Origin: Penium margaritaceum
Taxonomy: Eukaryota; Streptophyta; Zygnematophyceae; Desmidiales; Peniaceae
DNA length: 33,941 nt
NCBI GenBank assembly: GCA_023375785.1
Contig: SZWC01023224.1
Coordinates: forward strand, 1,631 to 35,571
Reading direction: 5' to 3'
Under the pieces are notes generated by a model that was given only the letters and a program-made list of their open reading frames with translations, ran no database searches and had not been told where the DNA came from. Every line of letters starts with the position of its first letter. Positions within the stretch are counted from its first letter, which is position 1. Made by a program: the position numbers and the translations under genes. Below are positions 18,611 to 26,340 of this stretch, one piece after another.

Positions 18611-18665
18611 GGACTTGAACCCGGGCCCCTACCTCTATAGGTGGACACCATTAACCACTAAGCCA
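18611..18665 (-). other. tRNA-like pol III A-box/B-box segment in the LTR (3' copy)
   Basis: On the element strand TGGCTTAGTGG (18655-18665) matches an A box and GGTTCAAGTCC (18611-18621) matches a B box, 33 bases apart, as in tRNA genes and tRNA-derived SINE heads. Acceptor and T stems do not pair well, so this is not a functional tRNA. The same segment is in the right LTR at 21934-21988. Confidence 0.6.
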
Positions 18666-18734
18666 CTAAGGCTTGTCTTTTTGGTGTTCCTTTTTGGAGT
18701 CACTCCTGCCATGGTGAGGAGCATCATTCCAACA

Positions 18735-18743
18735 ATCTCCCCC
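18735..18743 (-). other. Copia-C polypurine tract
   Basis: The element strand reads GGGGGAGAT directly before TGTTGG, the classic plant copia polypurine tract and LTR start. Confidence 0.9.
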
Positions 18744-18773
18744 TTGCGCATCACCCATGGCAGTTGTCCATGC

Positions 18774-21068
18774 TCAACCTATAACTGAGGAGACTTTCTC
18801 CTCATGGGAGGCGAGCTTACATTTTACTGCTCCCTCCCACTCAGCCCCATCCTTCTTGTGCAGTGCCTCCTTGAGGCTCCTCTTGCGCGAACCCAGTCCA
18901 AATGCCCTTGTCAGCATCGTATCTTTTTGTCCTTCTTGCACACGGCTGCTCGTGCGGGGCTGTTGAGGCGGTTGTTCTTGTTGCTGTCCCCTTTCGGCGC
19001 CATCCTCTCCAAGTGCCTGCTCCCCCTCTCTTGGAGACCTTGGAGACATCGGTCGACTCCCCGCCTCCACGTCCATCTCCGGTGCTTCGGATTCCTCATC
19101 CGAACTGGCCGGAACAAATTGTGCCGTTCGCCCATCCCTCGGGCAATCATCTCCGGCTGGTGCTGCTGCGAGGACGTCACCCTCATTCACGTCCTCCGGC
19201 GTCTCCCCCTCAAGGAGTGGCATCCACTCCCCCCTCTTGGAGAGACCTGCCTCCTTGTCTGTCCAACGGCTTTTCTCGTCGAACATGACGTTGCGACTCC
19301 GCACAATCTGCTGCCTCCTTGGGTCAAAGAGCCGATACGCCTTGCTTCCGCTCTCATATCCAAGGAATATACACCAGCGGGTATGCGGGTCCAGCTTGCT
19401 CCGTCCCTCACGTGCCTGCACCATTGCATGTGCAACACAACCAAACGTGCGGAGGTGACCCACTGCCAGCTTCCTCCCACTCCAGAGTTCTTGTGGCGTC
19501 TTCCACACATTGCTCTCCTTGTCCTTCAGCGGCTTGGTCGGCATGAGATTCATGATGTACGCTGCTGTCCTTGCCGCCTCCGCCCAATACCGTTGTGTAA
19601 GGCCGGCGTCGCTCAACATGGATCGCACCATGTTAAGGATTGTGCGATTCGCTCTCTCTGCGACGCCATTCTGTTGTGGGGAGTGTGGAGTTGTTTTCTG
19701 CCACTCAATCCCCTTGCTCTTCATCCACCCAAGGCACCCCGCATATTCACCGCCNTGCATGCACGCAAGGACCTCACTCTTCCGCTTCATTGGGTAGAGG
19801 TAGAGTTTCCGGCTGTGGTCATCGATGAAGGTGAGGAAGTAGCGAGCTCCGCCGATGGAGCTCTCAAGCGGTCCACACACATCTGTGTGTACCACTGCCA
19901 GTTTTGCCGATGCACGCGTCCCCTTGGCGAGAAACGGTTGCCGAGTTGATTTGCCAATGATGCATGGCTCACACATGGTCTCCTTGGTTCCATCAAGGCC
20001 GCTGATTTGGAGACCGCGCACCACTTCCCTCTTCGCCATCTCCTTCACTGTCGATGGAGAAATGTGGCAGAGTCGGCGGTGCCATAGGTCCAGGTCTCCT
20101 CCATCCTTCGTCGCAAAATTGGCGGTATTGGACCCCACCCGGCTGCTGAGGATCTTCGCGCGTAGCAGGTACAAGTCGTCCTCCCTCTTGGCACGCGCAA
20201 TCACCTCACCTTTGCCCTCTTTGCGGATGACGGCCTCCTTCTTTGTGAAGAGCACCTCAAGTCCCTTGTCGGTAAGGCGGCTGACGGAGAGCAGGTTTGC
20301 CCCAAAGTTGGGCATATGCAGCACATCGTAGATTGTACTCGTGACAGGTTTGCCATCCACAATTGACTCAATGCGGACGTTACCCTCACCGGCGGCCACC
20401 TCTGTTTTTCCATTGGCCACCGTCATGCGTCTCTCCGAGGCGCCGTAGGTGACAAATGCCGCCCTGTTGCATTGCGTATGGCGGCCTGATCCGGAGTCGA
20501 TGACAGCAACTCCTGGATCCTTCAAGTTGGTGGTGGAGTTGTACGCCATAAGGGCGTGCTCATCTTTCTTCCCGCCCCGCTGCGACCGGTCTGTTTTCTT
20601 CTTAGGACAGTTGCGGGCGTAGTGGCCCTCCTTGCCGCAGTTGAAGCACTCCCCCTTCTTGTCACCTTTCTTAGTGCCCTGTTTGGCACCCTTCCACTTG
20701 TCGCCTCGGCCTCCACTTTGAGGATGAACCGTGTAAGCTGAACTTGATGCCGATGCACTCTCTCGACCGCCACGTCGCATCCACTCATTGCGCACGTACT
20801 CAGCAACCTTCGGGTACTTCAGCTCGTCGGAAGGCCAGCCACCAAGGACTGTGATCATGGGACTCCAACTGTCCGGCAAGGCCAGAAGGAGGATCATAGC
20901 TTGCAACTGAGAGTCGACCTCCCAACCAGTGGCCACGCACTCCGCTGCGAGGGACTCAATCTGCTGCATGATCTCCATGATGTTGTCGCCTTCGTTGGCT
21001 CGGAGGGTGACGAGCCGTTTGAAGATGAAGAGCTGATTGGCAAGGTTGCTTGACTGGTAGATGGAGCA
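18774..21068 (-). CDS. Copia-C gag-protease-integrase polyprotein (RT-less; N-terminus in the gap)
   Basis: A continuous frame from the assembly gap to a stop at 18774-18776. In order: gag with NIMEIMQQIESLAAECVATG, QLQAMILLLALPDSWSPM and the intact zinc knuckle CFNCGKEGHYARNC at 20607-20648; protease with VAVIDSGSGRH (canonical DSG); GAG-pre-integrase with WHRRLCHISPSTVKEMAK and MCEPCIIGKSTRQPF; integrase with VVHTDVCGPLESSIGGARY (first Asp), FLTFIDDHSRKLYLY, GGEYAGCLGW and PHSPQQNGVAERANRTI (Glu). Then come the GKLDPHT-type block CIFLGYESGSKAYRLFDP and an acidic linker. It ends at SLKEALHKKDGAEWEGAVKC, just where reverse transcriptase would start. The SDN of SDNGGEY and about 25 preceding residues are missing at a single N (19755). 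The absence of other stops fits its youth. Confidence 0.93.
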   Translation of the reverse strand, partial: CSIYQSSNLANQLFIFKRLVTLRANEGDNIMEIMQQIESLAAECVATGWEVDSQLQAMILLLALPDSWSPMITVLGGWPSDELKYPKVAEYVRNEWMRRGGRESASASSSAYTVHPQSGGRGDKWKGAKQGTKKGDKKGECFNCGKEGHYARNCPKKKTDRSQRGGKKDEHALMAYNSTTNLKDPGVAVIDSGSGRHTQCNRAAFVTYGASERRMTVANGKTEVAAGEGNVRIESIVDGKPVTSTIYDVLHMPNFGANLLSVSRLTDKGLEVLFTKKEAVIRKEGKGEVIARAKREDDLYLLRAKILSSRVGSNTANFATKDGGDLDLWHRRLCHISPSTVKEMAKREVVRGLQISGLDGTKETMCEPCIIGKSTRQPFLAKGTRASAKLAVVHTDVCGPLESSIGGARYFLTFIDDHSRKLYLYPMKRKSEVLACMXGGEYAGCLGWMKSKGIEWQKTTPHSPQQNGVAERANRTILNMVRSMLSDAGLTQRYWAEAARTAAYIMNLMPTKPLKDKESNVWKTPQELWSGRKLAVGHLRTFGCVAHAMVQAREGRSKLDPHTRWCIFLGYESGSKAYRLFDPRRQQIVRSRNVMFDEKSRWTDKEAGLSKRGEWMPLLEGETPEDVNEGDVLAAAPAGDDCPRDGRTAQFVPASSDEESEAPEMDVEAGSRPMSPRSPREGEQALGEDGAERGQQQEQPPQQPRTSSRVQEGQKDTMLTRAFGLGSRKRSLKEALHKKDGAEWEGAVKCKLASHEEKVSSVIG

Positions 21069-21446
21069 NNNNNNNNNNNNNNNNNNNNNNNNNNNNNNNN
21101 NNNNNNNNNNNNNNNNNNNNNNNNNNNNNNNNNNNNNNNNNNNNNNNNNNNNNNNNNNNNNNNNNNNNNNNNNNNNNNNNNNNNNNNNNNNNNNNNNNNN
21201 NNNNNNNNNNNNNNNNNNNNNNNNNNNNNNNNNNNNNNNNNNNNNNNNNNNNNNNNNNNNNNNNNNNNNNNNNNNNNNNNNNNNNNNNNNNNNNNNNNNN
21301 NNNNNNNNNNNNNNNNNNNNNNNNNNNNNNNNNNNNNNNNNNNNNNNNNNNNNNNNNNNNNNNNNNNNNNNNNNNNNNNNNNNNNNNNNNNNNNNNNNNN
21401 NNNNNNNNNNNNNNNNNNNNNNNNNNNNNNNNNNNNNNNNNNNNNN
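21069..21446. other. Assembly gap (378 Ns)
   Basis: A run of unknown bases. By position it should contain the gag N-terminus, leader, primer-binding site and about 79 bases of the inner end of the Copia-C 5' LTR. Its true length is not known from the sequence. A separate single N is at 19755. Confidence 0.99.
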
Positions 21447-21555
21447 TGGAGGCAACTGGTTCCAAGGATGGCAAAATCTGGTCAGAGAGTGAGGCAATAG
21501 TTTTGGCCTCAATTGACTGGGAATGTACACTTTATCAAGGCTCACAAGAAGTGGA

Positions 21556-21847
21556 ATTTTATAGCCACTGATCTAAGCTTTCCAGAACACCAAAGCATGC
21601 CAGATTTGAAGCTTCCTAGCAGATTCTATGGCTTCTAGAGTGCTCCTTGGTAGGCTGTCCTTTTCCCACCTAGGAAGGCATCCCTTCCCTCCTCTAGAAG
21701 CTTCTGCCCCTTCCTAGATTCCTCAGCTTGCTTCTAGTAGGAGGGAAGGTGTCCAGAAGACCAAGACACCTCTAGATGCCTTGTAGGACAAGTCACCCCT
21801 TCTAGAAGGTGTGCCACCTTCCTGGACCCTCACCTGGCCTTCTAGAA
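21556..21847 (-). promoter_or_regulatory. Copia-C 5' LTR promoter: TATA box plus five HSE dyads
   Basis: The TATA box CTATAAAAT is at 21556-21564. HSE dyads are at 21580-21587, 21608-21615, 21697-21704, 21800-21807 and 21840-21847. All are identical to the other LTR, although two of the six LTR substitutions flank the TATA box closely. The order on the element strand is HSE cluster, TATA box, then the presumed transcription start about 30 bases on. Confidence 0.6.
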
Positions 21848-21933
21848 ACTTAAAGAGGAACTCTAGAGGTTGAGCTAGCTTCCTGGCATCTATTTTCCAC
21901 CTCCCTTGAGGCAGGGCAGAATTTCATCTTGTG

Positions 21934-21988
21934 GGACTTGAACCCGGGCCCCTACCTCTATAGGTGGACACCATTAACCACTAAGCCA
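21934..21988 (-). other. tRNA-like A-box/B-box segment in the LTR (5' copy)
   Basis: The B-box match GGTTCAAGTCC is at 21934-21944 and the A-box match TGGCTTAGTGG at 21978-21988, both on the element strand and identical to the 3' LTR copy. Confidence 0.6.
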
Positions 21989-22057
21989 CTAAGGCTTGTC
22001 TTTTTGGTGTTCCTTTTTGGAGTCACTCCTGCCATGGTGAGGAGCATCATTCCAACA

Positions 22058-22061
22058 GGCA
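22058..22061. repeat. Copia-C target-site duplication, right copy (GGCA)
   Basis: The first four bases after the 5' LTR repeat the four bases before the 3' LTR (18040-18043). Confidence 0.6.
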
Positions 22062-22596
22062 AGACCTCAAGGATGGGTAGGCCTTAGAGGACAAAAATGT
22101 CCGCAAACTGAATAGTGGCACCATTCTTGATGGTGAGGAGGGCAGCAAGCGAGGGAAGCGCAATTGTCTTGAGCTGGCGCAAGATATCCTTTGCCCGGCG
22201 CTAGTAGGTGGTGAAGGACTCTGACTTCCTCATGTGAAGGGAGTTGAACTCTTTCAGGAGGCGGCTGACAGTTGCGTGGCCGGGGGCACGATACTGCCGT
22301 GTCTTCGTGCTCCAAGCCTGCCAGGGGTCACCGCTAGTGCCATCAACGGTGTCTCCAAGGAACAGCTCCAGGGTATTGCAGTCATCATCGGGAGCTGCAA
22401 GGATGAGTGCACAGGCGGCATGGCCTTTCTCAAGCGCCTGCTTCATGGTAGTGTCGACATGCAAAAGAGTGTAACACGCTGACAGGCCCTCCCCCTGTTC
22501 CCACATGCGAAGCAATTCCCAAGATGGTAATTGCTCATATCCAACGAGGATTTGAGGAGGAGACTCAAAGTCCTTGCGCTGAGAGGGGCCGGGCAC
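22062..22596 (-). pseudogene. Copia-B gag, N-terminal part
   Basis: Frame 22201-22596 (131 codons) reads HVDTTMKQALEKGHAACALI, NTLELFLGDTVDGTSGDPWQ and SRLLKEFNSLHMRKSESFTT. It is a copia capsid region homologous to the Copia-A gag. After a stop at 22199-22201 the frame continues RAKDILRQLKTIALPSL and LTIKNGATIQFADIFVL to a second stop, then reaches the Copia-C insertion. The Met at 22596 follows a low-complexity leader and may be near the real start. Confidence 0.8.
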
Positions 22597-22839
22597 TCCA
22601 GCGCCTAGGACGCAAGTAACCGTCTACTGCTATTGCTACAGTTGCTATTGCGCTTTTGTCTTTGTTGCTATAGTCACAGCGGGTACAGGCTGTTTGGGGA
22701 GGACAGTCTCCCTAGTGCTGGTTGCGGCAAGCATCTGGCGCAACTGATCAACCTGGCGTTGCAGATCCGCTATGGAGCCTGCAGTGGATGGGTCTACAGA
22801 GCTATCCTACGTGCAGGTAACATTGTTTTGACTGGGCAC
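22597..22839 (-). other. Copia-B leader, gag N-terminal remnant
   Basis: A short stretch between gag and the CTG tract, with scattered TTGCTA and CTGCTA words near 22628-22670. I see no clear domain. Confidence 0.4.
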
Positions 22840-23060
22840 TATTGCTGTTGCTAAGGCTGCTGACGCCTTTATTGCCACTGCAGCTACTACTATTGCTACT
22901 GTTGCTGCTACTGCTGCTACCGCCGTTGTTTCTTCTGCTACTACTGCTGCTGCTGCTGCCGTTGCTGCTGCTGCTGCCACTACTGCTGCTTCGGCGGCTG
23001 CTGTTGCCACTGCTGCTGCTTCCGCGGCTGATGCTGCTGCTACTGCTGCTGCTGCTGCCG
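22840..23060. repeat. CTG-rich imperfect trinucleotide tract
   Basis: About 220 bases of CTG, CTA, TTG and CCG triplets. Plus-strand frames read as polyLeu and minus-strand frames as polyAla or polySer, all repeat artefacts unless part of an N-terminal gag extension. An equivalent tract lies in Copia-A at 8037-8150. Confidence 0.88.
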
Positions 23061-23640
23061 TCCCATGCCAGGTTGGTGTGCAGTCTCCCCTCAGTTAAGA
23101 ACTGGATGAAGAAAATGGTCCGATCAAAAAGCTGACTGCGTTTCTCACAGGCCAGATTTGACCTCCAGTCCAGAATTTGTTGACGTGCTGAAAGTTTAAA
23201 TTTTAAAATTTCAACATTTATCAATGAAGGTTATCTAAATCGAGCGAAATTTTGACAAAAGGTATGCCTGATGTGCTGAATGCAATGGCGGAAGTTGTGG
23301 CTTGAACAGGTGAAAACAGGGTGCAAAAACGACTTAATCTTGTGCTCAGCTCAAAATGTTAAAAAAATCTGGATCTGCGATGCGGGATGATTAATGGTGG
23401 AGGCAACAGACCACCAAACAAGTCGAGCATGGTGGCTATGGAAAGCTTGTGACCTAAGTTTTCGAAGGAGCCTATACGTGTAATGTTTGACTTCCGTTTG
23501 AGTCCGATGCAGCCGGGCGTAGGAGACATGAGTGGCTGACTTGAGTTCTGTCTGCGTCCCCTCCTTGTTTGTGCGCCTTTCAGGAAGGTGCGAGGATGGG
23601 GCGGTAACTCCAATTGGTGCTCCTGCCTCCTTCCTCTCCC
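23061..23640. other. Unexplained island between two CTG tracts in the Copia-B leader
   Basis: About 580 bases of ordinary composition, AT-rich near 23200-23250, that match nothing else I recognise in the window. There is no zinc knuckle, LTR terminus or convincing frame. It may be leader sequence of the element, a small insertion or captured DNA. Confidence 0.35.
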
Positions 23641-23800
23641 TCTTGGGTGTCTCCTGCAGCTGCTGCTGCTAGTGCTGCTCCTTGCTGTTGCAGCTGTGTC
23701 TGACACTGGTGTTGCTGTTGCTCCGTCTCAGCCACTACTGTCGCTCCTACTGCTGTCGTTGCTACTGCTGCTGCTGCTACTACTGCGGGTCACTCACACC
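23641..23800. repeat. Second CTG-rich imperfect trinucleotide tract
   Basis: CTGCTGCTGCTAGTGCTGCTCC-like words, densest at 23655-23690 and 23740-23790. The composition is the same as the tract at 22840-23060. Confidence 0.85.
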
Positions 23801-24135
23801 TCTGGTTGATGTCGCCACGTGTGTCATCAGCAGCAGGTTGCCTGACGTCGCTGTGCTGTCAAACGTGGGGATCAGAGCTGCCAAAAAGTCTGCCAGCAGT
23901 TTCCCTTGCCTAGTGGCGGTGGGAAAAATTCTGACGCCACCACTAGGCAGGTCACAGTTGCAAGAAAAAATCCGGCAGCATTTCCCTTGCACTGCACATA
24001 TGGGAGGTCTGCCAGCATATTCAAAAACCTGTACACCAGTGTTGTTGCTGCGTTGTCTGCTGCAGGTTGGGACAGTGGTATCTTTTATGCAGCGTGCAGG
24101 AGCCCATGCTCGTCGTTTAGTCTGCCCCCTTAGTC
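23801..24135. other. Copia-B leader next to the 5' LTR; no primer-binding site found
   Basis: Two copies of a roughly 50-base segment are visible. AGTTTCCCTTGCCTAGTGGC near 23898 and AGCATTTCCCTTGCACTG near 23976 are each preceded by a GCCAGCAG or CCGGCAG word. The bases adjoining the LTR do not match the initiator tRNA-Met complement, so the element either uses another primer or has lost the site. Confidence 0.4.
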
Positions 24136-24787
24136 TGTTGCACTAGACTCAAAGCCTGACAACTCTAGTCTATTACTCAAAAGTGTGCGCGCCAAAGTTA
24201 GCACCAAAAAGTAGCTGGAATGAAGTAATGACTGACTAGGAATGAAGAATGAGCAAACAACTGAGAACCCTCCCAGTTCTAGCCTCACCTCAGCTCTGTG
24301 AGGCTTGTTACTCTGAAATCCAGCAAACCAGAAAACTTGCAAAATTGTCTGGGGTGAGCCCTACCAGACACTAGATAGCCCGAAACCCATGCGCTTTCTG
24401 TTTTTCCTGAATCCTTGACCATACCAATATAACCATGCTGCAAACACAGTCGTGCAGTCAGAATCAGCAAGAAGAATAGCTACGTGGAGTAATGGCTGCC
24501 CAAACTCAGGTGCCGATTGCATTGCTCCTGAGAGCTATCTACGACCACTAGTGACTTGACAACTAAAGGGATTGCCGATGGAGTTCATCGTGTAAGGGTG
24601 TAGTGTCGGAAGCCAGAGGAGGAAAAGAACCACACGCTTGGCTTCACAGCAACACGTCCACTCCACTAAACAGTGTCCCGTTAGCATCAGTGTCCACCCA
24701 GTCAGTCGTCTACATGAGCATGTACACCACCGAAGAGGTCACAGCTAGAGTCAATGAGTTTCCAGTGTACGGACAAAGAAAAGAACT
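24136..24787 (-). repeat. Copia-B 5' LTR
   Basis: About 650 bp starting TGTTGCACT, homologous to 13936-14597 throughout. The right end is blurred: homology fades at GGACAAAGAAAAGAA near 24786, where truncated Gypsy-2 LTR sequence begins. Confidence 0.83.
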
Positions 24788-25092
24788 GAGAAGTCAAGGG
24801 ACTTCAAGAATATCAAGGTGATTCCTTAAGAAAATCTAGTGCTATCAAGAAATCGACCAAACAACATTGAAACATCCATATGGTTCATGAAGCTTTTATT
24901 GTCCTTTCTTGAAGGTGGTCGAATTTGTCAGAAAACTTTGAAAGGAAACACCGGAGGTTGGGGCAGTTGGCCAAAATGCCCTCGGCCAAACGGCATAAAA
25001 TTCTGGAAGTCATTGCATGGTGGGCCATGTTTGTAAGAATAGAAATGCCCACTTGCGAGGTTTAGGGACTTGTGTACGTCAAGGACGTAACA
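24788..25092 (-). repeat. Gypsy-2 3' LTR, truncated
   Basis: It aligns with about 30620-30899 of the 5' LTR (AGTGCTATCAAGAAATCGACC, GGAAACACCGGAGGTTGGG, GGTGGGCCATG) and ends GACGTAACA at 25092. The outer 240 bases are missing where Copia-B's LTR abuts. Confidence 0.85.
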
Positions 25093-25112
25093 CTTCCCTT
25101 CCCTTTAGCTGG
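25093..25112 (-). other. Gypsy-2 polypurine tract
   Basis: The element strand is purine-rich here (AAAGGGAAGGGAAG next to the LTR), in the right place for plus-strand priming. Confidence 0.8.
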
Positions 25113-25485
25113 GACGTTCCGGCAGGCTAGCATATATAGGCTGGTGATGGCAAAAGTATCCATCGATCAGATAATCGACATCTTGATGATTTTCATAGGG
25201 CTCCCAGCTGTTGTGCACGATGTCGTAGCTGTGCCACTTCACCAGATACTTGGTTGTTTTTCCATGACATAAATGTCCAAGGATACCTTCGATCACGTAA
25301 CACCTATCCTCGTCCACTTGTACAGGAGGTGGAGGTGCGACGTCTCTGTTGGGGAAGTTCACACTAGGGTCCCGGTATTGTTTGAGCTTGCTGATGTGGA
25401 AGGCAGGGTGGATCACCATGCTATCAGACAAGCAAAGTACAGCAACGACTGTGGTTTGCATTCGCTGGGTCTCAAACGGTCCCAA
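25105..25485 (-). pseudogene. Gypsy-2 integrase tail with chromodomain
   Basis: A 126-codon open frame. The integrase tail ends MVIHPAFHISKLKQYRD, then VAPPPPVQVDEDR. The chromodomain spans residues 63-112 (25150-25299): YVIEGILGHLCHGKTTKYLV, KWHSYDIVHNSWEPYENH and DVDYLIDGY. The hallmark aromatic positions (first Tyr, Trp of KWH, Trp of SWEP) are all present, so this is the best preserved chromodomain of the window. It would target integration to histone marks. Confidence 0.92.
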
Positions 25486-26340
25486 CCATCAAGGTTTGAG
25501 CTTCGCAAAGTCTTTTCCTCAGAGTTTGATATTCCTAAAACCGAGGAGGACATGATCCCTAGTGCTGAACACGTCATCCCTATAATGTCGGTTGGTCGCC
25601 CGGTTCATAGTTGCTTGCATCTTCACGAGGGACCGCCGTGTTTCCTCCCAAAAACATACGAAGTTCAATTTCAACATTGAATTTCGTTCGGCGTTGAATT
25701 TGAACTGTGTGGATGTTGCTTTGACACTACAATCCAGCCGGTGTGGCAAGAAGTTTCCCGTACACCACTTTGAAGTTAATTTCACCAGTTGCGGTGGAAG
25801 TGGTAGAGTTGTATGCGAATTAGGCGGTCAGCAATTTTGCTGCCCAATCGGTGCCGTGTGGCTCACATAAAGTGCGGAGGAGTTGTTCGAGCATTTGATT
25901 GGTCTGCTCGGTTCACTCGTCGGTCTAAGGGTGGAACGTCGTTGATAGGTGAATCCAACTTCCATAGAGCGTCATCAGTTCATGCCAAAAATGGCTGGTG
26001 AAGCCACTGTCCCTGTCGCTAATGATGGTGGGTGGCACTCTGTGTAGTCATACGATCTGGTTTTGAAACAGCCGTGTTGTTCCATTTTCGGAGATGGTGG
26101 TGGTTGTCAGAATGAAGTGTGACATTTTGTAAAAACTTGTATACCATGACGAGGGTGACATCATATCCTTCGGGGTTGGCGGGAAGTCCCGTCGCAAAGT
26201 CCATGTTGATATCGGCCCACGATTCAGTCAGAACGGGTAGAGGTTGAAGTAGACCGGGTGGCCGCGTGCGACAAGATTTTTGTCTGTGACAGGTGTGGTA
26301 CAATTTGCAGAAGGTTGCCACGTTGATCTCTATCTTATCC
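25486..26340 (-). pseudogene. Gypsy-2 integrase core (broken)
   Basis: In element order: the zinc-binding remnant FCKLYHTCHRQKSCRTRPPG and LLQPLPVLTESWADINMDFA with the first catalytic Asp. Then YDVTLVMVYKFLQ, the reading VMVDKL in intact elements, and, in another frame, IISDRDSGFTSHFWHELM with the second catalytic Asp. LSTTFHP-stop-TDE-stop-TEQTNQ holds the Glu region. RDDVFSTRDHVLLGFRNIKL (about 25519-25580) leads to the tail. Several stops and frameshifts divide it. Confidence 0.85.

Larger units (their letters stand above)
18044..18734 (-). repeat. Copia-C 3' LTR
   Basis: About 691 bp if the start at 18044 (TG preceded by GGCA) is right; homology with the right LTR is visible from 18123. 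On the element strand it begins TGTTGGAATGATG at 18734. It contains a tRNA-like segment, repeated CTTCTAGA words, five heat-shock-element dyads and a TATA box (separate entries). Confidence 0.92.
18044..22057 (-). mobile_element. Copia-C: young Ty1/copia element with gag-protease-integrase but no RT/RNase H
   Basis: A minus-strand copia element nested in the Copia-B gag. It has the 5' LTR (right, partly inside the gap, ending at 22057), a polyprotein frame (18774-21068 and into the gap), polypurine tract (18735-18743) and 3' LTR (18044-18734). Over the 611 or so bases that can be compared the two LTRs differ at only six positions, so it is the youngest insertion in the window. The polyprotein stops where reverse transcriptase should begin, and only about 30 bases separate its stop from the polypurine tract. 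This is an internal deletion derivative that would depend on reverse transcriptase from another element. Confidence 0.92.
21447..22057 (-). repeat. Copia-C 5' LTR (inner end in the gap)
   Basis: It aligns base for base with 18124-18734 at a constant offset of 3323. Six substitutions are seen, five of them within the first 120 bases after the gap. It ends ATTCCAACA at 22057 and is followed by GGCA. This copy would drive transcription of the element leftward. Confidence 0.95.
13936..24787 (-). mobile_element. Copia-B: Ty1/copia element lacking RT/RNase H, split by Copia-C
   Basis: A minus-strand copia element of the Copia-A lineage. It has the 5' LTR (about 24136-24787), a long leader with CTG tracts, gag interrupted by Copia-C at about 18044-22057, protease, integrase, only the first residues of reverse transcriptase joined to the last residues of RNase H, and the 3' LTR (13936-14597). 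The LTRs are clearly homologous but much more diverged than those of Copia-A or Copia-C. I find neither an initiator-Met primer-binding site at the expected place nor a matching target-site duplication. It lies between Gypsy-1's 5' LTR and Gypsy-2's truncated LTR. Confidence 0.85.

Noticed and set aside
18595..18680. A genuine tRNA gene
   Set aside because: A and B boxes match, but acceptor and T stems do not pair and the segment is part of a repeated LTR; recorded as tRNA-like only.
18804..19949. A 381-codon plus-strand open frame
   Set aside because: It lies exactly antisense to the Copia-C polyprotein, shows no domain and reflects the GC-rich third positions of the real frame.
22842..23135. 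A polyLeu frame resembling a signal or membrane segment
   Set aside because: It is the translation of the CTG trinucleotide tract; other frames of the same tract give polyAla and polySer.
24073..24079. TGGTATC on the plus strand near the Copia-B 5' LTR as a primer-binding site
   Set aside because: It is in the wrong orientation for a minus-strand element, lies 57 bases from the LTR, and does not continue as AGAGC.
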